Shown: positions 1 through 6,198 of the stretch, one piece after another
Position numbering within the stretch: position 1 is the stretch's first letter
Layout: each line of letters begins with the position of its first letter
DNA from: Bacillota bacterium
GTDB taxonomy: Bacteria > Bacillota > Clostridia > Saccharofermentanales > UBA5734
Direction of reading: 5' to 3'
Length of the DNA stretch: 7,916 bases
Assembly (NCBI GenBank): GCA_023438965.1
Contig: JAEXPB010000172.1
Location: 1 to 7,916, forward strand
The notes under the pieces: model-generated
Told to the model about the DNA's origin: nothing
What the model saw: only the letters and a program-made list of their open reading frames with translations
Database searches by the model: none
Position numbers and translations under genes: made by a program

Positions 1-888
1 GATGAAAACCGCGGCCGCGGTAATCGAGAGGATACCGGCCGCGATCAGCAGGTTGCCGGTGAAGCGGCTGTCGCCCAGGCTTTTGTTGACGATGGCGGCG
101 GTCCGGATGATCGCGTACATGGCGGCGTTGAGCAGGACGCCCGACAGCAGGGCGCTGACCGGCGAAGGGGCCTGGCTGTGCGCGTCCGGCAGCCAGGTAT
201 TCATCGGGGCCAGGCCGGCCTTGGTGCCGAAGCCGATCAGAATGAACAGGAAGGCAAAGCGCAGGATCCTGCCGTCCAGCGCGCCGGCCTTGGCCAGCAG
301 CGACGGCCAGTCCAGCGTGACCGACTCGTCCAGGACGCCGGCGGCGGCGCTGTGCAGGAAGATGATCCCCAGCATGGCCACCGTAATGCCGACCGAGCAG
401 ATGATAATGTATTTCCAGGCCGCTTCGGTCGCGGCTTTGCCGTTGTGGAAGCCGACCAGGAAGACGGAAGCCAGCGTGGTCGCTTCGATGGCGATCCACA
501 TCACGCCCATGTTGCTGACGGTCAGGGACAGGATCATGGTCAGGATGAAGGCGTTGATCAGGATATAGAGCAGCCGTACCCGCCCGGGCTCCAACTCGCC
601 CCGCCGGATCTCCGTCTCAATGTAGCCGATGGTGTAAATGCCGGTCAGCAGGCCGATGGCCAGCACAATGTCCAGCAGGATGATGCTGACCGGATCGACA
701 TAGAAAAGGCCGCCCAGCCAGCCATAGTGAACCGCGCCCTCCTGCAGCACCGACCGGGTGAGCGGGATGGCAAGCACAGCCTGCAGGGCTGCGGCACCCA
801 GGCTGACCGCGTGCCGGCAGCCGCGCGATCCGGGCAGGGCGAGCAGGGCAATGGCCGCGAGCGGGATGATCCACAACAACAAACCCAT
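1..888 (-). CDS. hyfF: Hydrogenase-4 component F (HyfF), antiporter-like membrane subunit, 3' end cut by window
   Basis: The first 296 codons of a NuoM/MrpD-type proton- or cation-translocating subunit of a group 4 membrane hydrogenase; the frame is still open at base 1, so the C-terminal part is missing (relatives run to roughly 480-530 residues). The ATG at 888 lies 4 bases after the hyfE TAG stop, with a GAGGGG-type ribosome site overlapping the end of hyfE. Visible family marks are the buried Glu135 in AIEATTLAS (TM5-type glutamate), Lys223 in GFGTKAGLAP (TM7-type lysine), the run NTWLPDAHSQAPSPVSALLSG (residues 230-250) and LLNAAMYAIIR. The chain is almost entirely hydrophobic helices. 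It should sit in the membrane arm with HyfB, HyfC and HyfE, coupling hydrogenase turnover to ion movement. Assignment to HyfF rather than NuoM/MrpD rests on gene order (B-C-E-F) as well as the motif. Confidence 0.9.
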   Translation of the reverse strand, partial: MGLLLWIIPLAAIALLALPGSRGCRHAVSLGAAALQAVLAIPLTRSVLQEGAVHYGWLGGLFYVDPVSIILLDIVLAIGLLTGIYTIGYIETEIRRGELEPGRVRLLYILINAFILTMILSLTVSNMGVMWIAIEATTLASVFLVGFHNGKAATEAAWKYIIICSVGITVAMLGIIFLHSAAAGVLDESVTLDWPSLLAKAGALDGRILRFAFLFILIGFGTKAGLAPMNTWLPDAHSQAPSPVSALLSGVLLNAAMYAIIRTAAIVNKSLGDSRFTGNLLIAAGILSITAAAVFI

Positions 889-892
889 GTTC

Positions 893-1549
893 CTATCCCC
901 TCAGATCTTTCATTTTGTCCGTGTCGATCGACTCGAAAGCCGTATTGATCCGGAAAACCATCACGCTCAGGATCAAGACCGCCGTCACCAGGTCGGCGAA
1001 AACGCCAAGGTCGACGATCAGGGGCATCCCGTTCGACGCGTACATCGCGGTGATGAAGATGCCGTTTTCGATCGCCAGCAGGCCGACGATCTGCCCGATG
1101 GCCTTCTTGCGGCTGATGATGAAGAACAGGCCGATCAGGACCAGGGCGATCGAGTTGACCAGCAGGATGCCCTCGCCGGCCTGATTCAGCGCCGGCACCG
1201 ACGTCACCGCGAAATAGGTGAAGACCACAATGCCGCAGCAGACCAGGACCAGGGCGGGGATGTTCAGGAAAAAATCTTTTTCCACCCGGTACTCGACGCC
1301 GGCATAGGTCTTGTGCAGCGTACGGGGAATGTACCAGACCTTGAGGACGACGATGAGCGCCGCGATGATCAGAACATCGGCGCGGCCCTGGGTCCGGATC
1401 TCCTCGATGCCGGCCAGGCCGGTATTCAGGGCGAGCAGGAGGCCCTGCAGCTGCAGGAAGACAATGTAGGAGCGGATCCGCTTGCTGGCCACCATCAGGA
1501 AGCCGGACAGCAGGATCAGGGCGGAAAGGACGATGCTGGTGGATGCCAT
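893..1549 (-). CDS. hyfE: Hydrogenase-4 component E (HyfE), NuoK-like membrane subunit
   Basis: A 218-residue, highly hydrophobic protein, the usual size for HyfE. It begins MASTSIVLSALILLSG. The C-terminal half contains IGQIVGLLAIENGIF (about residues 154-168), the NuoK-like signature with an intramembrane Glu, and SNGMPLIVDLGVFADLVTAV, typical of HyfE/NuoK proteins. About six or seven membrane segments are apparent, with a short charged tail (DTDKMKDLRG). The ATG at 1549 follows the hyfC TAA (1557-1555) by 5 bases, and a GGGGAGG ribosome site overlaps that stop, 8 bases before the start. The gene ends with TAG, 4 bases before hyfF. Its likely role is to link the HyfC-like anchor to the antiporter-like subunits in the membrane arm. 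It uses TAG as a normal stop, which bears on the amber codon in abiEi. Confidence 0.9.
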   Translation of the reverse strand: MASTSIVLSALILLSGFLMVASKRIRSYIVFLQLQGLLLALNTGLAGIEEIRTQGRADVLIIAALIVVLKVWYIPRTLHKTYAGVEYRVEKDFFLNIPALVLVCCGIVVFTYFAVTSVPALNQAGEGILLVNSIALVLIGLFFIISRKKAIGQIVGLLAIENGIFITAMYASNGMPLIVDLGVFADLVTAVLILSVMVFRINTAFESIDTDKMKDLRG

Positions 1550-1554
1550 GCCGG

Positions 1555-2502
1555 TTACCTCCCCAGAATGTAGGACTGCAGAAAGCCGATCAAGGCCAGG
1601 ATGAAGGCCAGGGCAGCCAGGTTGGGCACGCTGAAGAAACGGAATTTCACCGTGCAGGTCTCCGCCGCGGCAATCAGGACGGCCAGCAGCGCGATCTTGA
1701 GGGCATACAGGACCAGCGAGAGGATCAGGCCGGCTGCGCCGGCCAGCAGGATCATCTGGTCATGCGGCAGGAAAATGTTGACCCACAGGCTCATCAGGAC
1801 CAGCTGTTTAACGGCAGCGCCGTATTCCATCAAAGCCAGGTGACGGCCGGAGTATTCCAGGATCATCGCTTCGTGGACCATCGTCAGCTCAAGGTGGGTC
1901 GCCGGATCGTCGACCGGAATCCGGCAAGTCTCGGCCAGGATGACGATGAACAGGGCGATCCGGGTCAGGATGAACATCGGCTGCGCCAACGGCAGGCCGG
2001 CGGTCTGCGCGGCCTGGAAGACGCCTTGCACCGACGTTGTGCCGGCAGTTAGGCCGACGGTGAAAACGGTCACCAGCACCGCCGGTTCCGTCAGGGCGGC
2101 GATCATGGCTTCGCGGCTGCTGCCCATGCCGCCGAAGGTGCTGCCGGGATCCATGCCGGCCAGGACCAGGAAGAACCGGCCCAGCGCCAGCAGATAGAAG
2201 AGCAGGATCAGGTCGCCGGCGAAGGCCGCCGGCAACAGCTTGCCGCTCACCGGCGCCAGCAGCGCGGCGGTCAGGGCGGTGGCAAAAACCACCCAGGGCG
2301 CGGCCCGGAAAACCCAGGAAGCCGTCTCGGAGACGACGGCCGTCTTTTTCAACAGCTTGAACAGGTCAAAATACAGCTGCAGGACCGGCGCCCCCTTGCG
2401 CTTCTGCGTCAGGGCCTTGATCTTCTTGATGATGCCGTTGACCAGCGGGGCCAGCAGCAGCACAACCAGCGTTTGGATCAGGATGTAGATGAACGTCTGC
2501 AT
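1555..2502 (-). CDS. hyfC: Hydrogenase-4 component C (HyfC/HycD), NuoH-like membrane anchor
   Basis: A 315-residue membrane protein of the NuoH / complex I subunit 1 family, the subunit that connects the hydrophilic hydrogenase module to the membrane arm. Visible conserved blocks are KRKGAPVLQLYFDLFKLLKK (residues 33-52), GMDPGSTFGGMGSSREAMIA (116-135), which is characteristic of the hydrogenase branch, AETCRIPVDDPATHLELTM (190-208), EAMILEYSGRHLALMEYGAA (211-230) and ETCTVKFRFFSVPNL near the C-terminus. Acidic residues in the 198-216 loop correspond to the quinone-site region of NuoH. The frame stays open upstream to 2634, but the ATG at 2502 is chosen: it has GAGGGGGAGG ending 5 bases before it, it follows the hyfB TGA by 13 bases, and the upstream residues are Pro/Arg/Cys-rich antisense-like sequence overlapping hyfB. 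It lies between hyfB and hyfE with no HyfD in between. Confidence 0.93.
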   Translation of the reverse strand: MQTFIYILIQTLVVLLLAPLVNGIIKKIKALTQKRKGAPVLQLYFDLFKLLKKTAVVSETASWVFRAAPWVVFATALTAALLAPVSGKLLPAAFAGDLILLFYLLALGRFFLVLAGMDPGSTFGGMGSSREAMIAALTEPAVLVTVFTVGLTAGTTSVQGVFQAAQTAGLPLAQPMFILTRIALFIVILAETCRIPVDDPATHLELTMVHEAMILEYSGRHLALMEYGAAVKQLVLMSLWVNIFLPHDQMILLAGAAGLILSLVLYALKIALLAVLIAAAETCTVKFRFFSVPNLAALAFILALIGFLQSYILGR

Positions 2503-2504
2503 GT

Positions 2505-2517
2505 CAGCCTCCCCCTC
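2505..2517 (-). promoter_or_regulatory. Ribosome binding site that fixes the hyfC start
   Basis: On the minus strand this reads GAGGGGGAGGCTG, followed by AC and the hyfC ATG. It overlaps the TGA stop of hyfB, suggesting translational coupling. The same 13 bases occur again upstream of hyfB at 4590-4602. The site selects the ATG at 2502 over the in-frame ATG at 2634. Confidence 0.8.
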
Positions 2518-4582
2518 AATAAAGCATGTTGTACAGCATGACCGCCAGCAGGGCCAGCAGGATGAAGGCCAGGTAGCGGCGGATGCTGCCGGTCTGGATC
2601 GTTGCCTGGGCCTTGAGGGAGACCTTCCGGACAAAAACAGGCAGCGGCTCGTACAGGTATTTCTCGATCAGCGATTCGGTACGGACCGTGTATTCCAGGC
2701 TTTCGGGATGGTAGGACAGGCTGCCGCCGGCCTTCAGCTCACGAGTCGGCCGGAACAGGAAGCGGAAAATGATCCGGATCGGTTTGGCGAAGCCCATGGC
2801 GCTGTACTGCATGCGGGCGTTCAGGGCTTCGAAGCCGCAGTCCCAGGTGCCATAGCGCCGTTCAACATAACGGCCGCCGATCAGGCGGACGATGACCAGG
2901 CCCAGGCCGATAATGATCGCCAGTGCCAGCAGGATCAGGGCGGGTGCGTAACCGGCCGGCACAGCCGCGCCTGCGGTGCCGCCGGCGGTCCCGCCCAGGT
3001 CGGCGGACAGGCTGAACCAGCCTTGCATCAGGCCGGCCAGGCTTTGTCCGGTCAGACTGGCCGCAACCGGGTCGGCGAGGCGGAGGAACAGGCCCGGAAA
3101 CAGGCCCAGTACCAGGCAAAGAACCACCGGGATGCCGCTGCCCAGCCACATGGACACCGGCACTTCCCGCGCCGCGGCCGCTTTGGCACTGCGCGGCCGG
3201 CCCAGGAAGGCGATGCTGAACAGCTTCAGAAAGCAGGCGGCCGCCAGGGCGCCGGCCAGGGCCAGGGCGGCGACCGTCAGCATCAGGATCAGGCTGAAGC
3301 CCGGCGTATCGGCCTGGATGCTCCGGAAAATCGCCTGCAGCGTGAGCCATTCGCTGGCAAAGCCGTTGAACGGCGGCATGGCCGCGATGGCCAGGGAACC
3401 GCCCAGCACGAAAAAGGCCGTCATCGGGAGGCGCTTGATCAAGCCGCCCATTTCCTCAAGATTCTTGGTATGCGTCGCGTGCAGCAGCGAACCGGCACCC
3501 AGGAACAGGCTGCCCTTGAAGAGCGTGTGGTTGAGGGCATGGAACAGCGCGGCGGCAATCGCCGCCGCCCCGATCGCCCGCTGACCCTGCGCGATGGCCA
3601 GGAAACCGGTGCCCAGGCCGATCAGGATGATGCCGATGTTCTCGATGCTGCTGAAAGCCAGCAGGCGCTTGATATTGCCTTCGATATAGGCGAAAAGGAC
3701 GCCGATCAGCGCGGAAACCACGCCGATCGCCAGCAGGAGCAAGCCCCACCAGGCCTCGCGGGCGCCCAGCACAACCAGGCCGAAACGCAGCAGGCCGTAG
3801 ATGGCCGTCTTGAGCATGACGCCGGACATCAGGGCTGAGACATTGCTGGGTGCCGCCGGATGGGCCTGCGGCAGCCAGATGTGCAGCGGCACGGCGCCGG
3901 CCTTGATGCTGAAGCCGACCAGCAGCAGGAGGAACAGGACATTCCGGCCGGCCGCCGGGATCGCCGCGAAATCGCCGCTCAGGCTGAAGCTGCCGGTATA
4001 TTGGAAAAGGAGCAGGAAGGCGATGAGCAGGAAAGCCGTGCCGATGGTGGTCATGATCAGGTAGAGGGGGCCGGCGCGCAGGTTCTCCGCCTGCTCCGAC
4101 TCGAAGACCACCAGGAAATAAGACAGGATGGACATCGCCTCCCAGGCAATCAGGAACAGGACGGTATTGCCCGAGGTCAGCACCAGCGCCATCGCGGCGA
4201 CGAAAACAGCCAGCAGGGCATTGAAGACGCCGACATTATGCCGGTCGCAGTAATGTACCATATAGGATAGCGAATAGATCGCCACGCAGAGCATCAAGGC
4301 GGAAAGACCGAGCAGGAAAAAGGCCGACAGGCTGTCCAGGGTGATCGTCAGCGACAGGAAAGGCGTAGCCGTCTGAAGATCGGCCAGAACCGCCGCTGGC
4401 TGCCGGCTGAGCAGATGGATCAGTGCGGCGGCCAGACCGGCAGCGGCGCCCAGCATATTGGCCGACTGGGCCAGGATATTGCCCAGTATCGGCTTGCGGA
4501 CCAGAATCAACGCCAGCAGCGCCGCCAAACCGTAGCCAAGCAACGAAATCCAGAATAAATAGCTTACAGATAAAGCCGCCAT
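2516..4582 (-). CDS. hyfB: Hydrogenase-4 component B (HyfB/HycC), large antiporter-like membrane subunit
   Basis: About 688 residues, the normal length for HyfB/HycC and longer than NuoM/NuoN. It is a NuoL/M/N-type ion-translocating subunit. From the ATG, the key residues are Glu148 in LIAWEAMSILSYF (TM5-type glutamate), Lys227 in GFSIKAGAVPLHIWLPQAHP (TM7-type lysine), Lys258 in MSGVMLKTAIYG (TM8-type) and the NHTLFKGSLF block at about 351-360. The C-terminal extension with RRYGTWDCGFEALNARMQYS and FAKPIRIIFRFLF (about 575-610) is specific to the HyfB/HycC type, and a final helix ends in MLYNMLY. It is the first gene of the operon. The start is ambiguous: TTG at 4588 lies 4 bases after the GGAGG, ATG at 4582 lies 10 bases after; ATG is preferred by codon, TTG by likeness to the hyfC spacing. 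The choice changes only two residues. Confidence 0.93.
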   Translation of the reverse strand: MAALSVSYLFWISLLGYGLAALLALILVRKPILGNILAQSANMLGAAAGLAAALIHLLSRQPAAVLADLQTATPFLSLTITLDSLSAFFLLGLSALMLCVAIYSLSYMVHYCDRHNVGVFNALLAVFVAAMALVLTSGNTVLFLIAWEAMSILSYFLVVFESEQAENLRAGPLYLIMTTIGTAFLLIAFLLLFQYTGSFSLSGDFAAIPAAGRNVLFLLLLVGFSIKAGAVPLHIWLPQAHPAAPSNVSALMSGVMLKTAIYGLLRFGLVVLGAREAWWGLLLLAIGVVSALIGVLFAYIEGNIKRLLAFSSIENIGIILIGLGTGFLAIAQGQRAIGAAAIAAALFHALNHTLFKGSLFLGAGSLLHATHTKNLEEMGGLIKRLPMTAFFVLGGSLAIAAMPPFNGFASEWLTLQAIFRSIQADTPGFSLILMLTVAALALAGALAAACFLKLFSIAFLGRPRSAKAAAAREVPVSMWLGSGIPVVLCLVLGLFPGLFLRLADPVAASLTGQSLAGLMQGWFSLSADLGGTAGGTAGAAVPAGYAPALILLALAIIIGLGLVIVRLIGGRYVERRYGTWDCGFEALNARMQYSAMGFAKPIRIIFRFLFRPTRELKAGGSLSYHPESLEYTVRTESLIEKYLYEPLPVFVRKVSLKAQATIQTGSIRRYLAFILLALLAVMLYNMLY

Positions 4583-4589
4583 GAGCAAC

Positions 4590-4602
4590 CAGCCTCCCCC
4601 TC
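4590..4602 (-). promoter_or_regulatory. hyfB ribosome binding site
   Basis: The minus strand reads GAGGGGGAGGCTG, identical over 13 bases to the hyfC site. GGAGG ends 4 bases before a TTG (4588) and 10 bases before the ATG (4582), so it leaves the exact hyfB start open. Confidence 0.75.
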
Positions 4603-4615
4603 GGAGCTAAGCCCC

Positions 4616-4650
4616 GGCATGGCGCTTTCATGAAATAAAGCGGCAATGCC
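4616..4650 (-). repeat. Hairpin in the hyfB leader
   Basis: This is an imperfect inverted repeat. The outer arms are GGCAT and ATGCC (5 bp), then a 2/3-base internal loop (gg and gca), then inner arms CGCTTT (4623-4628) and AAAGCG (4637-4642) around an 8-base loop. There is no following T-run, so it is not an intrinsic terminator. It lies in the predicted untranslated leader about 35 bases ahead of the hyfB start. A second small stem, GCGGC-aat-GCCGC, overlaps its right arm at 4640-4652 and could be an alternative pairing. Any regulatory role is inference. Confidence 0.45.
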
Positions 4651-4708
4651 GCCCTCCAGCATAGCACGGAATAGGGGAGGCGTAAAGGTTTTGGCCGGTA
4701 TTTTGGTC

Positions 4709-4735
4709 ATTATATGCCCGGTTTAGGCGCGTCAA
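4709..4735 (-). promoter_or_regulatory. Candidate sigma-70 promoter of the hyf operon
   Basis: On the minus strand there is a perfect TATAAT (4714-4709) preceded by TTGACG (4735-4730). The spacer is 15 bases, shorter than the usual 17. The -35 box overlaps the TGA stop of the nitroreductase gene. Transcription would begin near 4702, giving a leader of about 120 bases before hyfB. No terminator is visible between the nitroreductase gene and hyfB, so read-through from upstream is also possible. Confidence 0.5.
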
Positions 4736-5289
4736 TCGACGACGGTGATCTTCTCCGGGTGCTGTTCGTGCGCTTCCTTGGTCATCGCCGGATGGCCGAT
4801 GGCGATTGAGATGGCGAATTCATGGCCAGCCGGCATGGCGACCAGCCGCTTCATTTCAGCGGCCTGCGTGCCGTTGAAGGCGGCCGCCGCCAGACCGATG
4901 ATGCAGGAGCCCAGACCCATGGACTGCGCGGCGATCGCCAGGTTCTCCACCGCGATGCCGGCATCGAGATCCGCGTCGTCGCCCCGGGGCAGCGAGATGA
5001 ACACCACCAGCGGCGCGCCGTAGAACAGGCTCTTGTGCCGGGCCGCCATCCGGTCCAGCACGCCCTGGTTACGGTCCTGCCGGAAATGCTCCAGCGCTGC
5101 CTCGCTGACCGCGGCGATCTTGTCCGGATTGATGACGAAGCTGAAATGCCAGGGCTGGCGGTTCACGCCGCTCGGTGATGCGAGGGCGACGGCCTGCAGC
5201 GTTTCAAGCTGGTCGGCGGTCAGGGCTTCGGCCGCAAAACGGCGGATGCTCCGCCGGTCAAATATGGCTTGCAAAGTTTCGTTGATCAT
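4732..5289 (-). CDS. Nitroreductase-family FMN oxidoreductase
   Basis: A 185-residue protein of the single-domain FMN nitroreductase fold; members reduce nitroaromatics, quinones or enones with NAD(P)H and usually form dimers in the cytoplasm. The FMN-phosphate signature is at the N-terminus (RRSIRRF, residues 12-18). It is followed by ASPSGVNRQPWHF (37-49), the classic flavin-contacting Ser/Asn/Gln-Pro-Trp block, GAPLVVFISL (91-100) and VENLAIAAQSMGLGSC (114-129). The start ATG at 5289 has AAGGAGG 5 bases upstream. GC content and codon use match the hyf genes, so it belongs to the same chromosomal background. It lies 149 bases upstream of hyfB on the same strand, so the two may be partly co-transcribed, but a functional link to the hydrogenase is only suggested by position. 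The physiological substrate cannot be read from the sequence. Confidence 0.9.
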   Translation of the reverse strand: MINETLQAIFDRRSIRRFAAEALTADQLETLQAVALASPSGVNRQPWHFSFVINPDKIAAVSEAALEHFRQDRNQGVLDRMAARHKSLFYGAPLVVFISLPRGDDADLDAGIAVENLAIAAQSMGLGSCIIGLAAAAFNGTQAAEMKRLVAMPAGHEFAISIAIGHPAMTKEAHEQHPEKITVVD

Positions 5290-5339
5290 AAGGGCCTCCT
5301 TGGCGGCGTGGGATTATGGCCGGTTCCTGGTGGAGATGG

Positions 5340-5349
5340 ATATCGATAT
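5340..5349. repeat. 10-bp perfect palindrome
   Basis: ATATCGATAT lies just downstream (nitroreductase sense) of the TATAAT candidate, so it would fall near the predicted transcription start. It could be a small operator, but the length is modest and the base composition makes chance plausible. Confidence 0.25.
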
Positions 5350-5354
5350 GATTA

Positions 5355-5360
5355 ATTATA
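5355..5360 (-). promoter_or_regulatory. Possible -10 box for the nitroreductase gene
   Basis: A perfect TATAAT is read on the minus strand about 65 bases before the nitroreductase ATG, in an AT-rich patch between the divergent nitroreductase and abiE genes. No convincing -35 hexamer stands 16-18 bases upstream (the 17-base position reads GTAATA), so the call is weak. Confidence 0.3.
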
Positions 5361-5518
5361 ATACGAGATCTTGCCGTTATTACGCAAGTATCTCATTCTT
5401 TCCATCGCAATGGAACTTGAAAAGGAACAACCCCGGGTCAATAAGCATCCGCCTGTTTGCACAGGTTTTGAAAAGGGACATGCAGACTTGGCTGTAGGGA
5501 AAATTGCGTCAGCCGAAC

Positions 5519-5547
5519 TTGTATTCGTTTCTAATACGTGGTAAAAT
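5519..5547 (+). promoter_or_regulatory. Promoter of the abiE operon
   Basis: TTGTAT (5519-5524), a 17-base spacer, then TAAAAT (5542-5547): a good sigma-70 match. The predicted transcription start is near 5554, only about three bases before the abiEi ATG at 5557, and no Shine-Dalgarno sequence precedes that ATG. The transcript would therefore be nearly leaderless. Confidence 0.6.
5521..5537. promoter_or_regulatory. Inverted repeat inside the abiE promoter, candidate AbiEi operator
   Basis: GTATT (5521-5525) and AATAC (5533-5537) form an inverted repeat around a 7-base centre. It overlaps the -35 box and fills much of the promoter spacer. Studied AbiEi antitoxins repress their own promoter by binding inverted repeats, so this is the natural candidate. 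The arms are short, so the evidence is position more than length. Confidence 0.35.
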
Positions 5548-5557
5548 TACTGCGTTA
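5546..5557 (+). repeat. 12-bp direct repeat flanking abiE, left copy
   Basis: ATTACTGCGTTA. It overlaps the end of the abiE -10 box and reaches the first base of the abiEi ATG. The identical 12 bases recur at 7052-7063, downstream of abiEii. The flanking bases do not match. Confidence 0.45.
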
Positions 5558-6108
5558 TGGAAACGAATAGAATCCGTTTGCAGCAATTCAGGAAGACATT
5601 CCTGCCAATGGTCTGCTTTTCAGGTGAACAGGTACGGTTGTGGAAGCCGGATTTTTGCCGGGATAATTTCGCGCGCTGGATCGCTTCCGGTGAAATTCTG
5701 CGCTTAAAGCAGAATTTATATACATTCCCCGAGTATCTGCAGATCGCGGACAGCGCGTTGTATTTTGCCAATCAGATCTACCGTCCTTCCTACGTGAGCC
5801 TGCATACTGCACTGCACTTTCATGGCGTTATACCCGAGGAAGTGGTTCAGTTTACATCGGTATCGACACTTAAGACGGCATCCTTTCAAAATACATTCGG
5901 GTCGTATACCTATCACCATATCTCAACAAAATATATGTTCGGATATGAGTTAAAGAAAACCGAGGGACAGAATCCTTTCGTCATCCAAATGGCAACTCCC
6001 GAGAAGGCCATCATCGATTTGCTGCACTTATATCCCGAGTACTGCACCACAGAGGACATGCTGAACCTCAGATTCAATGAGAATGTTATGGAAAACGGGA
6101 TTGATTAG
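5557..6108 (+). CDS. abiEi: AbiEi-family type IV antitoxin / transcriptional regulator, truncated by an in-frame amber codon
   Basis: The intact part is 183 residues. The N-terminal 60 or so form a winged-helix DNA-binding domain ending in the family hallmark FARWIASGEILRLKQNLYTF (38-57). Then follow YRPSYVSLHTALHFHGVIPE (75-94), FTSVSTLK, FGSYTYHHIS, the FGY block (128-130) and ATPEKAIIDLLHLYPEY (146-162), the diagnostic AbiEi/COG5340 segment. In known systems the wing-helix domain represses the operon and the C-terminal domain counters the toxin. Here translation stops at TAG (6106-6108) after NENVMENGID, although the frame continues with family-like sequence to 6198, so about 30 residues of the antitoxic domain are lost. 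The ATG at 5557 is the only start possible upstream (an in-frame TAA lies at 5542) and it has no ribosome site. The DNA is clearly more AT-rich than the neighbours on the left, which suggests horizontal acquisition. Family call is firm; functional state is doubtful. Confidence 0.87.
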   Translation: METNRIRLQQFRKTFLPMVCFSGEQVRLWKPDFCRDNFARWIASGEILRLKQNLYTFPEYLQIADSALYFANQIYRPSYVSLHTALHFHGVIPEEVVQFTSVSTLKTASFQNTFGSYTYHHISTKYMFGYELKKTEGQNPFVIQMATPEKAIIDLLHLYPEYCTTEDMLNLRFNENVMENGID

Positions 6109-6198
6109 GAAAAAATGCTGAACTACGAAACGCGAATCCATTCTCCAGCAGTAACGAAGCGCGTGAATCTGTTAAGGGAGGCGTACGGTTTGCCATGA
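6109..6198 (+). pseudogene. abiEi: Detached C-terminal end of abiEi, in frame after the amber codon
   Basis: In the abiEi frame the 29 codons after TAG read EKMLNYETRIHSP, then AVTKRVNLLREAYGLP, then TGA at 6196-6198. This resembles the normal AbiEi ending, where a Trp commonly precedes a Lys/Leu-rich helix followed by a Ser-Pro/Ala-Val-x-x-Arg-Val segment. A single G-to-A change (TGG to TAG) would explain the stop. The TGA overlaps the abiEii ATG as ATGA, the usual coupling in such pairs, so the full frame of 213 codons was evidently the ancestral gene. An internal ATG at 6115 with AGGA four bases upstream could allow a restart giving 27 residues. Confidence 0.75.

Noticed and set aside
2503..2634. 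N-terminal extension of hyfC to the ATG at 2634
   Set aside because: It would overlap hyfB by 119 bases, encodes Pro/Arg/Cys/Trp-rich sequence unlike NuoH-family N-termini, and lacks a good ribosome site; the ATG at 2502 has an excellent one.
2489..3838. Long plus-strand open frame of 449 codons antisense to hyfB, and similar plus-strand frames over 178-948, 758-1573 and 1543-2052
   Set aside because: All lie opposite well-supported hyf genes. Their products are Gln/Asp/Arg-rich, as expected for the antisense of GC-rich hydrophobic genes, and they show no family motif.
5410..5544. Possible 44-codon gene (MELEKEQPRVNKHPP...) upstream of abiEi
   Set aside because: It has no ribosome binding site, no recognisable motif, and runs into the abiE promoter -10 box.
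6106..6108. TAG as a reassigned sense codon (for example pyrrolysine)
   Set aside because: hyfE terminates at TAG right before hyfF in this window, and the position looks like a lost Trp codon. Read-through at this single codon is kept as a minor option in the findings.
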